Below are positions 1-8,235 of a stretch of DNA of 64,000 nt, one piece after another; positions within the stretch are counted from its first letter, which is position 1; every line of letters begins with the position of its first letter. Under the pieces are notes generated by a model. It worked only from the letters and a program-made list of their open reading frames with translations, ran no database searches and was not told the DNA's origin. The translations under genes and the position numbers were made by a program. The stretch covers positions 300,372 to 364,371 of the forward strand of contig CBDCRL010000001.1 of NCBI GenBank assembly GCA_965220995.1, given 5' to 3'. This stretch comes from Bin76 sp965220995. Its GTDB lineage: Bacteria > Actinomycetota > Acidimicrobiia > Spongiisociales > ZC4RG35.

Positions 1-1
1 A

Positions 2-1630
2 GAGGCCATGGCCGCCGCGGCAGCCGCCGCCAAGACCAACCTGGCCCAGAAAGGCGATCCCTGCATACCGCCCTCCACGGCCGATCAAACGGCCCGGGGA
101 ACCGTGGTTTACGCATTTGGCAGCATCGGCAACCAGAACTGGCTCGGCCCAACCGCTCCCTTCCAGAGCCAGGCCACCGTGATGCCCATGTACGAGTATC
201 TCCTCTGCCGCGATTACCAGACCGGCAGTGTCGTGCAGGGATCCGGCCAGTTGGCTGAGACCTGGTCTCACAATGACGACTTCAGCCAATACACCTTCGT
301 TCTGCGTCAGGGCATTCAGTTCCATGACGGCTGGGGCGAGTTGACCTCGGCCGATGTCAAGTTCAGCATGGAACTGGCCATCCAAGAGGACAGCGTGAAC
401 CCCAACAAGCCGGACTTCTCCAGGGTGGAAAGCATTGAAACCCCGGACGAATACACGGTGATCGTCAATCTCACCGAACCGAACGTCCAGTTGCCCAGCA
501 TCCTCAACGAGGTCATCCCGGCCATGCCGATTGTCTCCAAGACCTATGTGGAGACGGTGGGACAGCAGGAGGCCAGCTTCCGACCCATCGGAACCGGCCC
601 TTATGAGTTCCACAGCCACGAACTGGATGTCTCGGTGGCGTTCGAGGCGGTTGACAACCACTGGCGGGTCACCCCCGGAGTGGAGATCATCGAATTCCGG
701 GTGGTCACCGAAGAGGCCACCATGGCCGCCATGATCGACGCCGGCGAGGCTCAGATGGCCCCCACCACCTTCGACGAGATACCTCGCCTCGACGCCGATC
801 CGGACCTCAAGGTCGTTTCGCTGTCCGGTGTCCGGTTCCCGTCGGTGTATCTGCCCGGTGAGTACCTGGAACGCCAGTACGACCCGGAGAACACGCCGCC
901 GTGGGCCACTGACAACGAGGAAAACAACATCAAGGTGCGGAAAGCCCTGTCGTTGGCGATCGACCGCCAGGAGATCATCGACTTCCTGTTCGGCGGTCGG
1001 GGAACCACCGAAGGCGCCTGCGTCCAGTCATTCTGGCCCGCCGCCCCCGGTTTCAACCCCGATTGCGAAGTGGACAGCTACGATCCGGAAGCCGCCCTGG
1101 CCCTGCTGGCCGAAGCCGACATCCCCGATCCTTCCCAGTTGGTTATTCCGGTTGACTACGCCGAGCATCCCCAGCTCACCTATACGGGCGCCGTCATGCA
1201 GGCGGTCGCTCAGCAGTGGCAGGCGGCCCTGGGAGTCCAGATCGATAGCTCGCAGACCGACTATCGCACCTACCAGGCGCTGTCGGGTCAGGAAGGGGCA
1301 TACAGAGCATTCGTGTACTCCGCTCCCTTCTTCGACAACCCATGCACACTGTTGGGTTACTACACCCGCACCGGTGACTTCTTCAGTTACACCGGAGAGT
1401 CGGAGGAACTCAACGACCTGATGAACACCTGCGTGGCGCAAGTCTTCCCCGAAGATGTCGCCCAGGCGCACGGAGCGGTGTTCGACTACATCTACGACCG
1501 GACGCTCGGCATTCCGATCGGCTACGTGGACTCGGTGCTGGTGTTTGCCGACAATCTTGATTGGATCGGTCTCCCGGCGCCTTGGAACCCCTACATGACC
1601 CGCTACGAGTATCTCCGCTACACCAGCTGA
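2..1630 (+). CDS. ABC transporter substrate-binding protein, family 5 (5' partial)
   Basis: Extracellular solute-binding protein of the peptide/nickel (SBP_bac_5) type. Such proteins capture oligopeptides or similar solutes outside the membrane and deliver them to an ABC permease. The frame is open to the left edge of the window, and the first visible residues (Ala-rich, then a linker) match the region just after the coiled coil of the paralogue at 3142-5088. The lipoprotein signal therefore probably lies upstream, and the internal ATG at 8 is unlikely to be the true start. The two proteins share blocks such as SLAIDRQEI, GRGTT and a C-terminal YTGESEELNDL-like motif. No permease or ATPase gene is visible. 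Solute unknown. Confidence 0.85.
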   Translation, partial: EAMAAAAAAAKTNLAQKGDPCIPPSTADQTARGTVVYAFGSIGNQNWLGPTAPFQSQATVMPMYEYLLCRDYQTGSVVQGSGQLAETWSHNDDFSQYTFVLRQGIQFHDGWGELTSADVKFSMELAIQEDSVNPNKPDFSRVESIETPDEYTVIVNLTEPNVQLPSILNEVIPAMPIVSKTYVETVGQQEASFRPIGTGPYEFHSHELDVSVAFEAVDNHWRVTPGVEIIEFRVVTEEATMAAMIDAGEAQMAPTTFDEIPRLDADPDLKVVSLSGVRFPSVYLPGEYLERQYDPENTPPWATDNEENNIKVRKALSLAIDRQEIIDFLFGGRGTTEGACVQSFWPAAPGFNPDCEVDSYDPEAALALLAEADIPDPSQLVIPVDYAEHPQLTYTGAVMQAVAQQWQAALGVQIDSSQTDYRTYQALSGQEGAYRAFVYSAPFFDNPCTLLGYYTRTGDFFSYTGESEELNDLMNTCVAQVFPEDVAQAHGAVFDYIYDRTLGIPIGYVDSVLVFADNLDWIGLPAPWNPYMTRYEYLRYTS

Positions 1631-1701
1631 TCTCACTCAAAGCACTTGATGAAGAGGGATCGGGACTTTCCCGGTCCCTCTTCTCTTTGCCCCGGGTTAC
1701 T

Positions 1702-2022
1702 GAGAGCCTGCGCGAATAGATGGTTCTTGGGGGGTCGCGAAAAACAGGGTGGCCGTTGGCTTGACTTTGTCTCCGAGGTGACACACAGTGATAGGAGTCA
1801 AGCACCTCCCGGTCTGTTCCGACGTCGACCAGACCGGCCGCAGGGACCATATTGTCGGGATAGCGAAATCCACACACTGCGTGACGGATTCGCGTCCCGA
1901 CCCCAGGAAAGGTGGTGGCGGGGGCGGGCCCTCGGGACGGAAATTTCGGGGGGTTTTCGCGAAATAGTGTCTGATTTCACAGGTTCTCTTTGTCGCCCGG
2001 CTCCCCTGCCCGCTATCCCCCT
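1702..2022 (+). repeat. Dispersed TCGCGAAAA-ended element, copy A (full length)
   Basis: This copy fills the gap between the first binding-protein gene and the SDR. The core runs from TCGCGAAAA (from 1735) to TTTTCGCGA (1954-1962), a 9-bp perfect terminal inverted repeat. A conserved tail to about 2022 and a conserved head from about 1702 are shared with the copies at 15.9 and 44.6 kb. Inside are a TTGACT/AGTCAA pairing, a hairpin CCGGTCTG/CAGACCGG (1809-1816 with 1830-1837) and a second hairpin at 1856-1899. Short open frames across it are incidental. Confidence 0.85.
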
Positions 2023-2900
2023 AATCCGGGAACCGAGGGATTGCGCAGGTCGACCAGGTCCTGCAGGTACCGGCCGACCTGTTGGCGAGATCGGGGCGAG
2101 GTGAAAACATAGAAGCGATCTTGGCGAACCGCTTCCAACACCAGTTGGGCCACTTCCTCCGGGGCTGTTCCCATCTCCACCCCCGTGCGCAGCTGCTCCC
2201 GCAGCCGATCTCCTTCCCCGGGCGGTTTCTCACGGGCGCCGGATGCCGATAGTGGAGTGGGCCGCAGCCGTTCGGTGTCCCAGATACGGGTGTTCACCGC
2301 CGCCGGGCAGAGCAGCGACACCCCGATCGGCGCTCCGGCGGAGCGCAATTCGGCGTAAAGGGTGTGGGTGATGCCCACCACCGCGTGCTTGGAAGCGGCA
2401 TAGGCGCCCAGTTTCCAGGGAGTCATCTCTCTTCCGGCGATCAGCCCGGCCATCGACGCGGTGTTCACCACATGCCCCGGCATGTCGCTTTCGATCATCC
2501 GTGGCACAAAGGACCGCACCCCGTTTATCACCCCCCACAAGTTCACTCCCAGCACCCATTCCCACTCGGGGACCTCCACCTCCCAAATGGTTCCCATCGG
2601 CCCCACTCCGGCGTTGTTGCACAGAATCCCCACCTCGCCGAAGTCGTCGAACACCATCTCCGCCAAGGACTCCACCGAGGAGGGATCCGATACATCGGTA
2701 CGAACAAACCGGACAGAGGACCCCAGGCGGGAATCGGACTTCAGATTCTCCAAGGCGGCGGCATCGACATCAGCCGCCACCACCCTCATCCCCGCCCGGG
2801 CAAAAAGCCGGGCCATCGCCAGACCGATCCCCGACGCCGCCCCGGTGACCACCGCCGTCCGATCTGCTGTTTCCATCATGGCGCCCCAAAATAGCGACAT
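2013..2900 (-). CDS. SDR family NAD(P)-dependent oxidoreductase
   Basis: Classical short-chain dehydrogenase/reductase of 295 aa. The Rossmann glycine motif TGAASGIG is at residues 19-26, NNAG at 95-98, the catalytic Ser near 149 and YAASK at 167-171. The substrate cannot be told from sequence. The ATG at 2900 has a GAGG 7 nt upstream; an ATGATG seven codons downstream is an alternative start closer to the usual SDR N-terminus. The 3' end runs into the tail of repeat copy A. It is transcribed against the two flanking binding-protein genes, so it is probably its own unit. Confidence 0.9.
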   Translation of the reverse strand: MSLFWGAMMETADRTAVVTGAASGIGLAMARLFARAGMRVVAADVDAAALENLKSDSRLGSSVRFVRTDVSDPSSVESLAEMVFDDFGEVGILCNNAGVGPMGTIWEVEVPEWEWVLGVNLWGVINGVRSFVPRMIESDMPGHVVNTASMAGLIAGREMTPWKLGAYAASKHAVVGITHTLYAELRSAGAPIGVSLLCPAAVNTRIWDTERLRPTPLSASGAREKPPGEGDRLREQLRTGVEMGTAPEEVAQLVLEAVRQDRFYVFTSPRSRQQVGRYLQDLVDLRNPSVPGLGG

Positions 2901-2939
2901 GTCGAAGCCTCGTTCACCGCGTCAATACATCCCGGCAGC

Positions 2940-2981
2940 CCCACCTGTATCTGACAAGAAGCACCCACCTGTATCTGACAA
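2940..2981. repeat. Two 18-bp direct repeats, period 24
   Basis: CCCACCTGTATCTGACAA occurs at 2940-2957 and again at 2964-2981, upstream of the minus-strand SDR and of the plus-strand lipoprotein gene. A paired regulator site in the divergent promoter region is possible. No function is shown. Confidence 0.6.
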
Positions 2982-3141
2982 AGAGGAGCCGGGACCCTTC
3001 GTCCGCCTTCTCACATCGGACTTTGGTGGCCCATTATCGGAATAAACCTGCCAGTTTCACTATTGACAGAGGCCCTATCTACTAACTTCAGGGGTGCACA
3101 TTGTGCGCGCCCAAAGCAACATCAAGGAGTGAGGGTTGATC

Positions 3142-5088
3142 ATGATTCGAATTGGTAAGCATCGGGCATGGGTTCTGATAGCCGCCATAGCCCTGTTTGC
3201 CTCCGCCTGTGGTGGAGACGACACCGGAGACGCCGGCGCCGACGACGCAGCAGCCGCCGAAGCCCAAGCCGCAGCAGCAGCCGCCGAAGCCCAAGCCGCA
3301 GCAGCAGCCGCCGAAGCGGCCCAGGCAGAGGCAGATGCCGCCGCCGCGCAGGCGGCCCTGACCGAAGCGCAGACCGAACTGCAAGCCACCAGGGAAGCCG
3401 CCGCGGAGGGCGGCGAAGAGGCGCAGGCGGCTCTGGCGGAAGCGGAAGCCGCCTTGGCAGAGGCCGAGTCTCAGGCGGCCGAGGCCGAAGCGGCGTTGGC
3501 GCAAGCCCAGGCCGAGGTGGTGGAAGCCGCCCCTGAAGAAGTGCAGGACCGCATGGTGGTGCTGCTGCCGGCCCTGCGAGGCGAGGATTGGCTGTGTCCC
3601 AACTGCAGCCTGGGCGCTTTGCTGAACCTGCAACCTATTTATGAACCTCTGATCTATCACGACTTCGACACCGGAGAGATGGTGGAAGGAGAGGGCCGGT
3701 TGGCCAAGGTCTGGTCGGTCAATGACAACTTCACCGAGTTCGTCTTCGAAATCCACCAGGGTGTCCAGTTCCACCAGGGATGGGGAGAACTGACCACCGA
3801 CGACATCGTTTTCAGTCATGAATTGGCTATCCGGGAAGGCACCAACAGCCCGGCGGCCGGGGTGCTGAGCCGGGTGACGGTGGAAGTCATCGACGATTAC
3901 AACTTCAAGCTGGTGTCGGCCGATGGTCTTCCGGCGCCCGAGGTGGTGCCGGCTCTGAGCGAGATGGCCCTCAGCTTCCCGATCACCTCTCGCAAGTACA
4001 TCGAAGAGGTGGGAGAAGAAGCGGCCGGTCTGCATCCCATCGGCGCCGGTCCCTACCAGTTCAAGAGCCACACCCCGGGAGTGGAAGTGGTGTTCGAGGC
4101 GTTCGATGATCACTACGCCCGGCCACCTTCCATCGGAGAAGTGGTGAGAAGGGCCGTGCCCGAGTTCGGTACCCGCCTGGCCATGCTGGCGGTGGGCGAC
4201 GCCGATCTTATGACTCTCAGCGCGGAGCAGATTCCCACCGCCGAGGCGGCCAAGCTGGGAATCCAATCTCTGCCCAACCAGAGCATGCCCACCATCTACC
4301 TGACCGGAAACTACGTGAACCCCACCGGAGCAGCCGCGGAGAATCCCCCGCCGTGGAGCGACCACACCAACCCGGGCAACGCCAAGCTGATCCGCCAGGC
4401 GTTGTCCTTGGCGATCGACCGTCAGGAAATCGTGGACTTCGTGCTGGCGGGCCGAGGCACCACCGACAATGCCTGCGTGCATTCATGGTGGCCGCACTTC
4501 CCCGGTTTCGATCCCGACTGTCAATCCGATCCCTTCGATCCCGACCGGGCCACCGCATTGCTGGCCGAGGCCGGCTACGCCAGCCCCGGCGATCTGGAGA
4601 TCACCATCGACTTTGCCCAGCATCCGGGACGTCCCTGGTGCGGCAAGGTGGCGGAGGCCGTCGCCCAGCAGTGGACCAACCTGGGAATCTCGGTTAACAC
4701 CCAGTTCACCGAGTACGGGATTGTGGAAGGACAAACCAGCCAGCGGGAAGCCAATTTCGCATTCTGCTATCCGCCTCCGGTCTACAACTCCGGTACCCAG
4801 TTGTGGAGCTTCTACAGCCGCACCACCGACCGCCTCTCCTATTCGGGAGAGTCGGAGGAACTGGACCGGCTGATCAACGAGGCCCTGTCCGGAGAAGGCG
4901 GGAGCGATGAGGAGAAGGAAATTACCGCCGCGGCGTTGTTCGACTTCGCCTATGAGAACTATCTCGGTCTTCCCATCGCCTTCGCCGACCTGCTGTACGC
5001 CAAGGACGCGTGTTTGGAATGGGACAGCCTGCCCGGAACGGTGGCGTTCTATGTCCACAACTACGAGTTCATGAACTACACCTGCTAA
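3142..5088 (+). CDS. ABC transporter substrate-binding lipoprotein with Ala/Glu coiled coil
   Basis: Family-5 solute-binding lipoprotein. The N-terminus has basic residues, a hydrophobic stretch and a lipobox ending SAC (Cys about residue 23), followed by Gly-Gly-Asp-Asp, as expected for a lipid-anchored protein. About 110 residues of Ala/Glu/Gln-rich heptads follow, predicted as a long coiled coil or stalk, and then the SBP_bac_5 domain. It is a paralogue of the protein at 2-1630. GAGGG lies 6 nt before the ATG at 3142; a TTG at 3136 with AAGGAG 6 nt upstream is an equally plausible start. No permease genes adjoin it. The stalk is unusual and may hold the binding domain away from the membrane. 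Confidence 0.88.
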   Translation: MIRIGKHRAWVLIAAIALFASACGGDDTGDAGADDAAAAEAQAAAAAAEAQAAAAAAEAAQAEADAAAAQAALTEAQTELQATREAAAEGGEEAQAALAEAEAALAEAESQAAEAEAALAQAQAEVVEAAPEEVQDRMVVLLPALRGEDWLCPNCSLGALLNLQPIYEPLIYHDFDTGEMVEGEGRLAKVWSVNDNFTEFVFEIHQGVQFHQGWGELTTDDIVFSHELAIREGTNSPAAGVLSRVTVEVIDDYNFKLVSADGLPAPEVVPALSEMALSFPITSRKYIEEVGEEAAGLHPIGAGPYQFKSHTPGVEVVFEAFDDHYARPPSIGEVVRRAVPEFGTRLAMLAVGDADLMTLSAEQIPTAEAAKLGIQSLPNQSMPTIYLTGNYVNPTGAAAENPPPWSDHTNPGNAKLIRQALSLAIDRQEIVDFVLAGRGTTDNACVHSWWPHFPGFDPDCQSDPFDPDRATALLAEAGYASPGDLEITIDFAQHPGRPWCGKVAEAVAQQWTNLGISVNTQFTEYGIVEGQTSQREANFAFCYPPPVYNSGTQLWSFYSRTTDRLSYSGESEELDRLINEALSGEGGSDEEKEITAAALFDFAYENYLGLPIAFADLLYAKDACLEWDSLPGTVAFYVHNYEFMNYTC

Positions 5089-5113
5089 CCGCAGCAACCT
5101 CAGCCATTCGAAA

Positions 5114-5145
5114 ATCGGCGAGCGTCCTAAGGGGCGCTCGCCGAT
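5114..5145. terminator. Bidirectional hairpin terminator
   Basis: A perfect 11-bp stem (5114-5124 with 5135-5145, ATCGGCGAGCG/CGCTCGCCGAT) has a 10-nt loop. It sits between two convergent genes. On the minus strand the stem is followed by TTTT, giving a canonical intrinsic terminator for the epimerase gene; on the plus strand it can end the lipoprotein transcript. Confidence 0.8.
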
Positions 5146-5148
5146 CGG

Positions 5149-6108
5149 CTATCCGGGGGGTTCCACCAAACCCCGGGCCCACAGCTCCCGGAATTGACGC
5201 ATGGATTCCGCCACACCCTCCTCCATGGAGTAATACTCGACCCCTCCCAGCAGGCGATCCAGACCCGACCCGTCGTAGTGATCGGGAAGGGGAAGCGCCG
5301 GTCCGCCGTAGGTGATCTCGGCGCCGGGTTCATGGCCACCGATCATGTCCACCACCTCGGCAATGCTGACCGCCGGACCGCCCATGTTGTACACGTGCGC
5401 TCCCTCCGCCTCCCGGCGGGCGGCGGCTATGAAGATCCGGGCCACCTCGCCGGCATGCTGGAACGTGGAGCCCCCGCCGAAGGGAATCCGATAGGGTTTT
5501 TTGGCCACGGCCGCCACCATCGCCTGGGTGGGCGCCGAAGTCAGTCCCTGGTCGCGGCCCGGACCGTACACCGAACAGGGTCGCAGGCACACCGAGGAAA
5601 CGCCGTAATCGGCCGCATACACCCGAGCGGACCGCTCGTTGGCCTGCTTGTAAACGCCATAGAGAGTGCTGGGCGCCAGAGGAGAGTCGTCCCGGACCCC
5701 GTCGGGGTACATCTCCGGGGGTCCGTACACGGCCACCGAACTGGCGTAGGCCAATCCCGCCACCTCCGACCGCCGGGCCGCTTCCAACACGTTCACGGTT
5801 CCCACCACGTTCACCCGGGCACCGCCCACCGGATCGGCCTGGCAAAAGGGGATCTGCAGGGCCGCCAGATGGAGGATGTGGGTTATGTTCTCCCGGGCGA
5901 CCAGATCCACCACCAACTCAGTGTCGGTGATGTCCCCCTGCACAAATCTCATGGACCCCACCTGATCGGTAAGCAGTCGAAGCCGCCGGTGGTCGGTGGA
6001 AAGATCGAATCCCACCGCCTCCACTCCCTCCTCCGACAGCCAATGCATAGCCCATGATCCGATGCAACCGGCCGACCCGGTGACCAAAAACCGTTCACGC
6101 GTTCTCAT
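5149..6108 (-). CDS. NAD-dependent epimerase/dehydratase family protein
   Basis: Extended SDR of 319 aa. GxxGxxG is seen as GSAGCIG at residues 11-17, a conserved SS at 123-124 and YxxxK at 150-154. The family acts on nucleotide sugars or related substrates; specificity is not readable here. The ATG at 6108 is chosen because AAAGGA lies 6 nt upstream and the Rossmann motif begins 10 residues in. The frame stays open further upstream, but that part overlaps the SLH-protease gene on the same strand and has no plausible protein character. It ends at a strong terminator. Confidence 0.88.
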   Translation of the reverse strand: MRTRERFLVTGSAGCIGSWAMHWLSEEGVEAVGFDLSTDHRRLRLLTDQVGSMRFVQGDITDTELVVDLVARENITHILHLAALQIPFCQADPVGGARVNVVGTVNVLEAARRSEVAGLAYASSVAVYGPPEMYPDGVRDDSPLAPSTLYGVYKQANERSARVYAADYGVSSVCLRPCSVYGPGRDQGLTSAPTQAMVAAVAKKPYRIPFGGGSTFQHAGEVARIFIAAARREAEGAHVYNMGGPAVSIAEVVDMIGGHEPGAEITYGGPALPLPDHYDGSGLDRLLGGVEYYSMEEGVAESMRQFRELWARGLVEPPG

Positions 6109-6196
6109 GCGGGATCCTTTGGGAGACGTTCCTGACAGGTGATCACCGATGTTATAGAAACGGAGATTCTCAACCCGAACCGAGCGGGATCTGGGA

Positions 6197-8152
6197 TTAT
6201 CCGGTGGTGCGCAGAACCTGCGCCAGCCAAGTTGCCATCTCCGCCCGGTTGACCTGCTGTTGGGGGCAGAAGTATTGGAAATCCGTCGCGCCCTGGTTTG
6301 CGGGAGGAGCACACACGCCAATGACACCCGACCGATACAGGGCCTCGGCGGCCGCCGCGTAATAGGCATCGGTCGCCACGTCCTCGAACGCACCGGTGGC
6401 GTCCTGGGCGCCGATTCCGAATGCCCTGACCAACAGCACCGCCATCTCCGCCCGGGTGACAGTTTCCCGAGGCCGGTAGGAGCCATCCCCATACCCGACC
6501 GTGATTCCCCGGGCCGCCAGTTGTTCGACAAAGGGGGCAAACCAGGCACTCGGACGCACGTCGTTGAACACCGGGGCGCCCGTCCCGGTGAGTCCGTCCC
6601 AGGGGGCTTCGGCGCCCAGCGGCCCCGAGGAGGGGGCTTGCGAATTGGAAAGGGACCTGATCAGAAAGGCGGCCGTTTCCGCCCGGCTGACCGGCCGGTC
6701 GGGACAAAACATGCGCGCCCGACAGCCCACCGTTATCCCTCGGGAGGCAATCCATTCGATGTCCGTTTCCTCATCGAGACCGTCGTCATCGAGGAACCGC
6801 CCGGACAATCGGGTGTCCACACTGACCTCGAAGGAAACCGAGTCGGCGCTCAGCACCCTGATGCGGGTATTACCCAACTGGATCCGCTCATCAATGGATA
6901 TGACATGATCCACCGCTCCAAAAAATTCGGGCGGTACCGCCTGAGCCACCCTGGTCCACACCGCGAAGCAGGGCCAATGATCCGGCCACGACCGCCGGCT
7001 CGAACCACAGGCTTCCCGGCGCTGATCGATCCGGTAGACCTCGACCCCCACCTTGGGCACCAACGAGTCGATGCCCGAGAGCCTCCTCACTCCCAACACG
7101 TAGAACAGCCCCTCCCCGGCCGGATTGGCTTGCTCCGTAACCTCCCCTGCGATGACCTGCTCGGGAATCACCACCATTTGAATAAGACCGGGGGCCGATC
7201 CTCCTTGATGAAGCCGGTACACCTGCTTTCCCCCCCAATAGACCTGAACCGACGAGGGATCGACCCACCCGGAGACATAGCGGTTGTAGACGGTGGTGCC
7301 CTGGGGGGCGGTGAGGGGAATATTGCTCATGATGTCCATCGGGTTGTCATAGAAACCCAAGGCGCCGGGGCCGCCGGTGGAGAATCGGCCACTGTAGGAG
7401 TGCGGCCAGGCCAGCGCGTGGCCCATTTCGTGCACCACCAGAGACCAAAAGGGAGTTTCGAGCGGCGGTTGGGGAACCACCGCTCCCGCACCGACCACCA
7501 CCAGTCGCCGGTTGCCCGGATAGGAAGGCTCACAACCGGGCTGGTAAACCTCGGGGCACAGGTTGCCGAATGTCCCGTAGCCGGATCGATACCCCTCGAA
7601 CTCCACCACTATCAGGGCCCCGGCGGGACCGGTCTCCTCGGGACTCGTTTCATCCTGCCGGGAAATGGCCTGCTGCCGTACCTCCTCCACACAGCCGGGC
7701 GTGAACACCGTCTCCTCCAGCCCCGGGCCGCTCGCCACCTGATCGTCGCTTTCCACCCGTCCTCCCGGACGGAAGGTGGGCCGGTATCTGCCCCCCGACA
7801 ATTCCCGAAAATAGGGCGCCACCTCACCGTTGAGAAACTCCACCACTTCGTCGAGGTCCACCGGGGTATCCCAACCGGGAACCCGACAAACCCACACCTC
7901 CCACAGGTCCTCCGATAGGGAGTACAGACGATGGGAGGTGTTGGCGAACGGGACAATCTGAAGAGGATCGTCGGCCCGGGGGTCAGGAATCTGTTGGGCG
8001 AGCACCGGCGCGGCGGCGCCGCCGGCCCAAGGGACCCCACTCCACAGAACGGCGCCGGCCAGGATCAAAGTGGCCGCCGACCGGAGCTTCTTCTTCCAAA
8101 AACCCCTGTTCAGCACCGAATGCCGGCCTCCCCGATCGATGGGCGTTCTCAC
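6197..8152 (-). CDS. Secreted zinc metalloprotease with three C-terminal SLH domains
   Basis: 651 aa. A signal peptide (basic KKK, hydrophobic 26-50, Ala-rich cleavage region near 52) is followed by an M6-like metalloprotease region. The zinc motif HEMGHALAWPH is at 241-251, with a downstream DIMS reminiscent of a Met-turn near 273-276. Three S-layer homology repeats lie at about 452-505, 528-580 and 589-651, with the typical GITVG...TRAEMA pattern. Inferred role: a protease tethered to the cell surface through SLH repeats. The start is GTG at 8152 with a weak ribosome-binding site. It is divergent from the YyaL gene. It also shows that SLH anchoring is used in this genome outside the palindrome. 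Confidence 0.85.
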   Translation of the reverse strand: MRTPIDRGGRHSVLNRGFWKKKLRSAATLILAGAVLWSGVPWAGGAAAPVLAQQIPDPRADDPLQIVPFANTSHRLYSLSEDLWEVWVCRVPGWDTPVDLDEVVEFLNGEVAPYFRELSGGRYRPTFRPGGRVESDDQVASGPGLEETVFTPGCVEEVRQQAISRQDETSPEETGPAGALIVVEFEGYRSGYGTFGNLCPEVYQPGCEPSYPGNRRLVVVGAGAVVPQPPLETPFWSLVVHEMGHALAWPHSYSGRFSTGGPGALGFYDNPMDIMSNIPLTAPQGTTVYNRYVSGWVDPSSVQVYWGGKQVYRLHQGGSAPGLIQMVVIPEQVIAGEVTEQANPAGEGLFYVLGVRRLSGIDSLVPKVGVEVYRIDQRREACGSSRRSWPDHWPCFAVWTRVAQAVPPEFFGAVDHVISIDERIQLGNTRIRVLSADSVSFEVSVDTRLSGRFLDDDGLDEETDIEWIASRGITVGCRARMFCPDRPVSRAETAAFLIRSLSNSQAPSSGPLGAEAPWDGLTGTGAPVFNDVRPSAWFAPFVEQLAARGITVGYGDGSYRPRETVTRAEMAVLLVRAFGIGAQDATGAFEDVATDAYYAAAAEALYRSGVIGVCAPPANQGATDFQYFCPQQQVNRAEMATWLAQVLRTTG

Positions 8153-8235
8153 AAGTATGGAATATTACGGGGAAACAACGGCTTATCAGCTCATCTGAAT
8201 TCCGGCCAGTCGGGCCGTCCGTATCCTCTGTTGGT

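Noticed and set aside
3061..3090. Promoter TTGACA at 3063 for the stalked lipoprotein
   Set aside because: No -10 box at acceptable spacing; the nearest AT-rich hexamers are 11 or 14 bp away.
3088..4482. A 464-codon minus-strand frame opposite the stalked lipoprotein
   Set aside because: Produced by the repetitive GC-rich Ala/Glu codons; no start signals or family features.
5149..6549. A 466-aa fused epimerase with an N-terminal domain
   Set aside because: The first ~147 codons overlap the SLH repeats of the protease gene in another frame and are Arg/Pro-rich shadow sequence.
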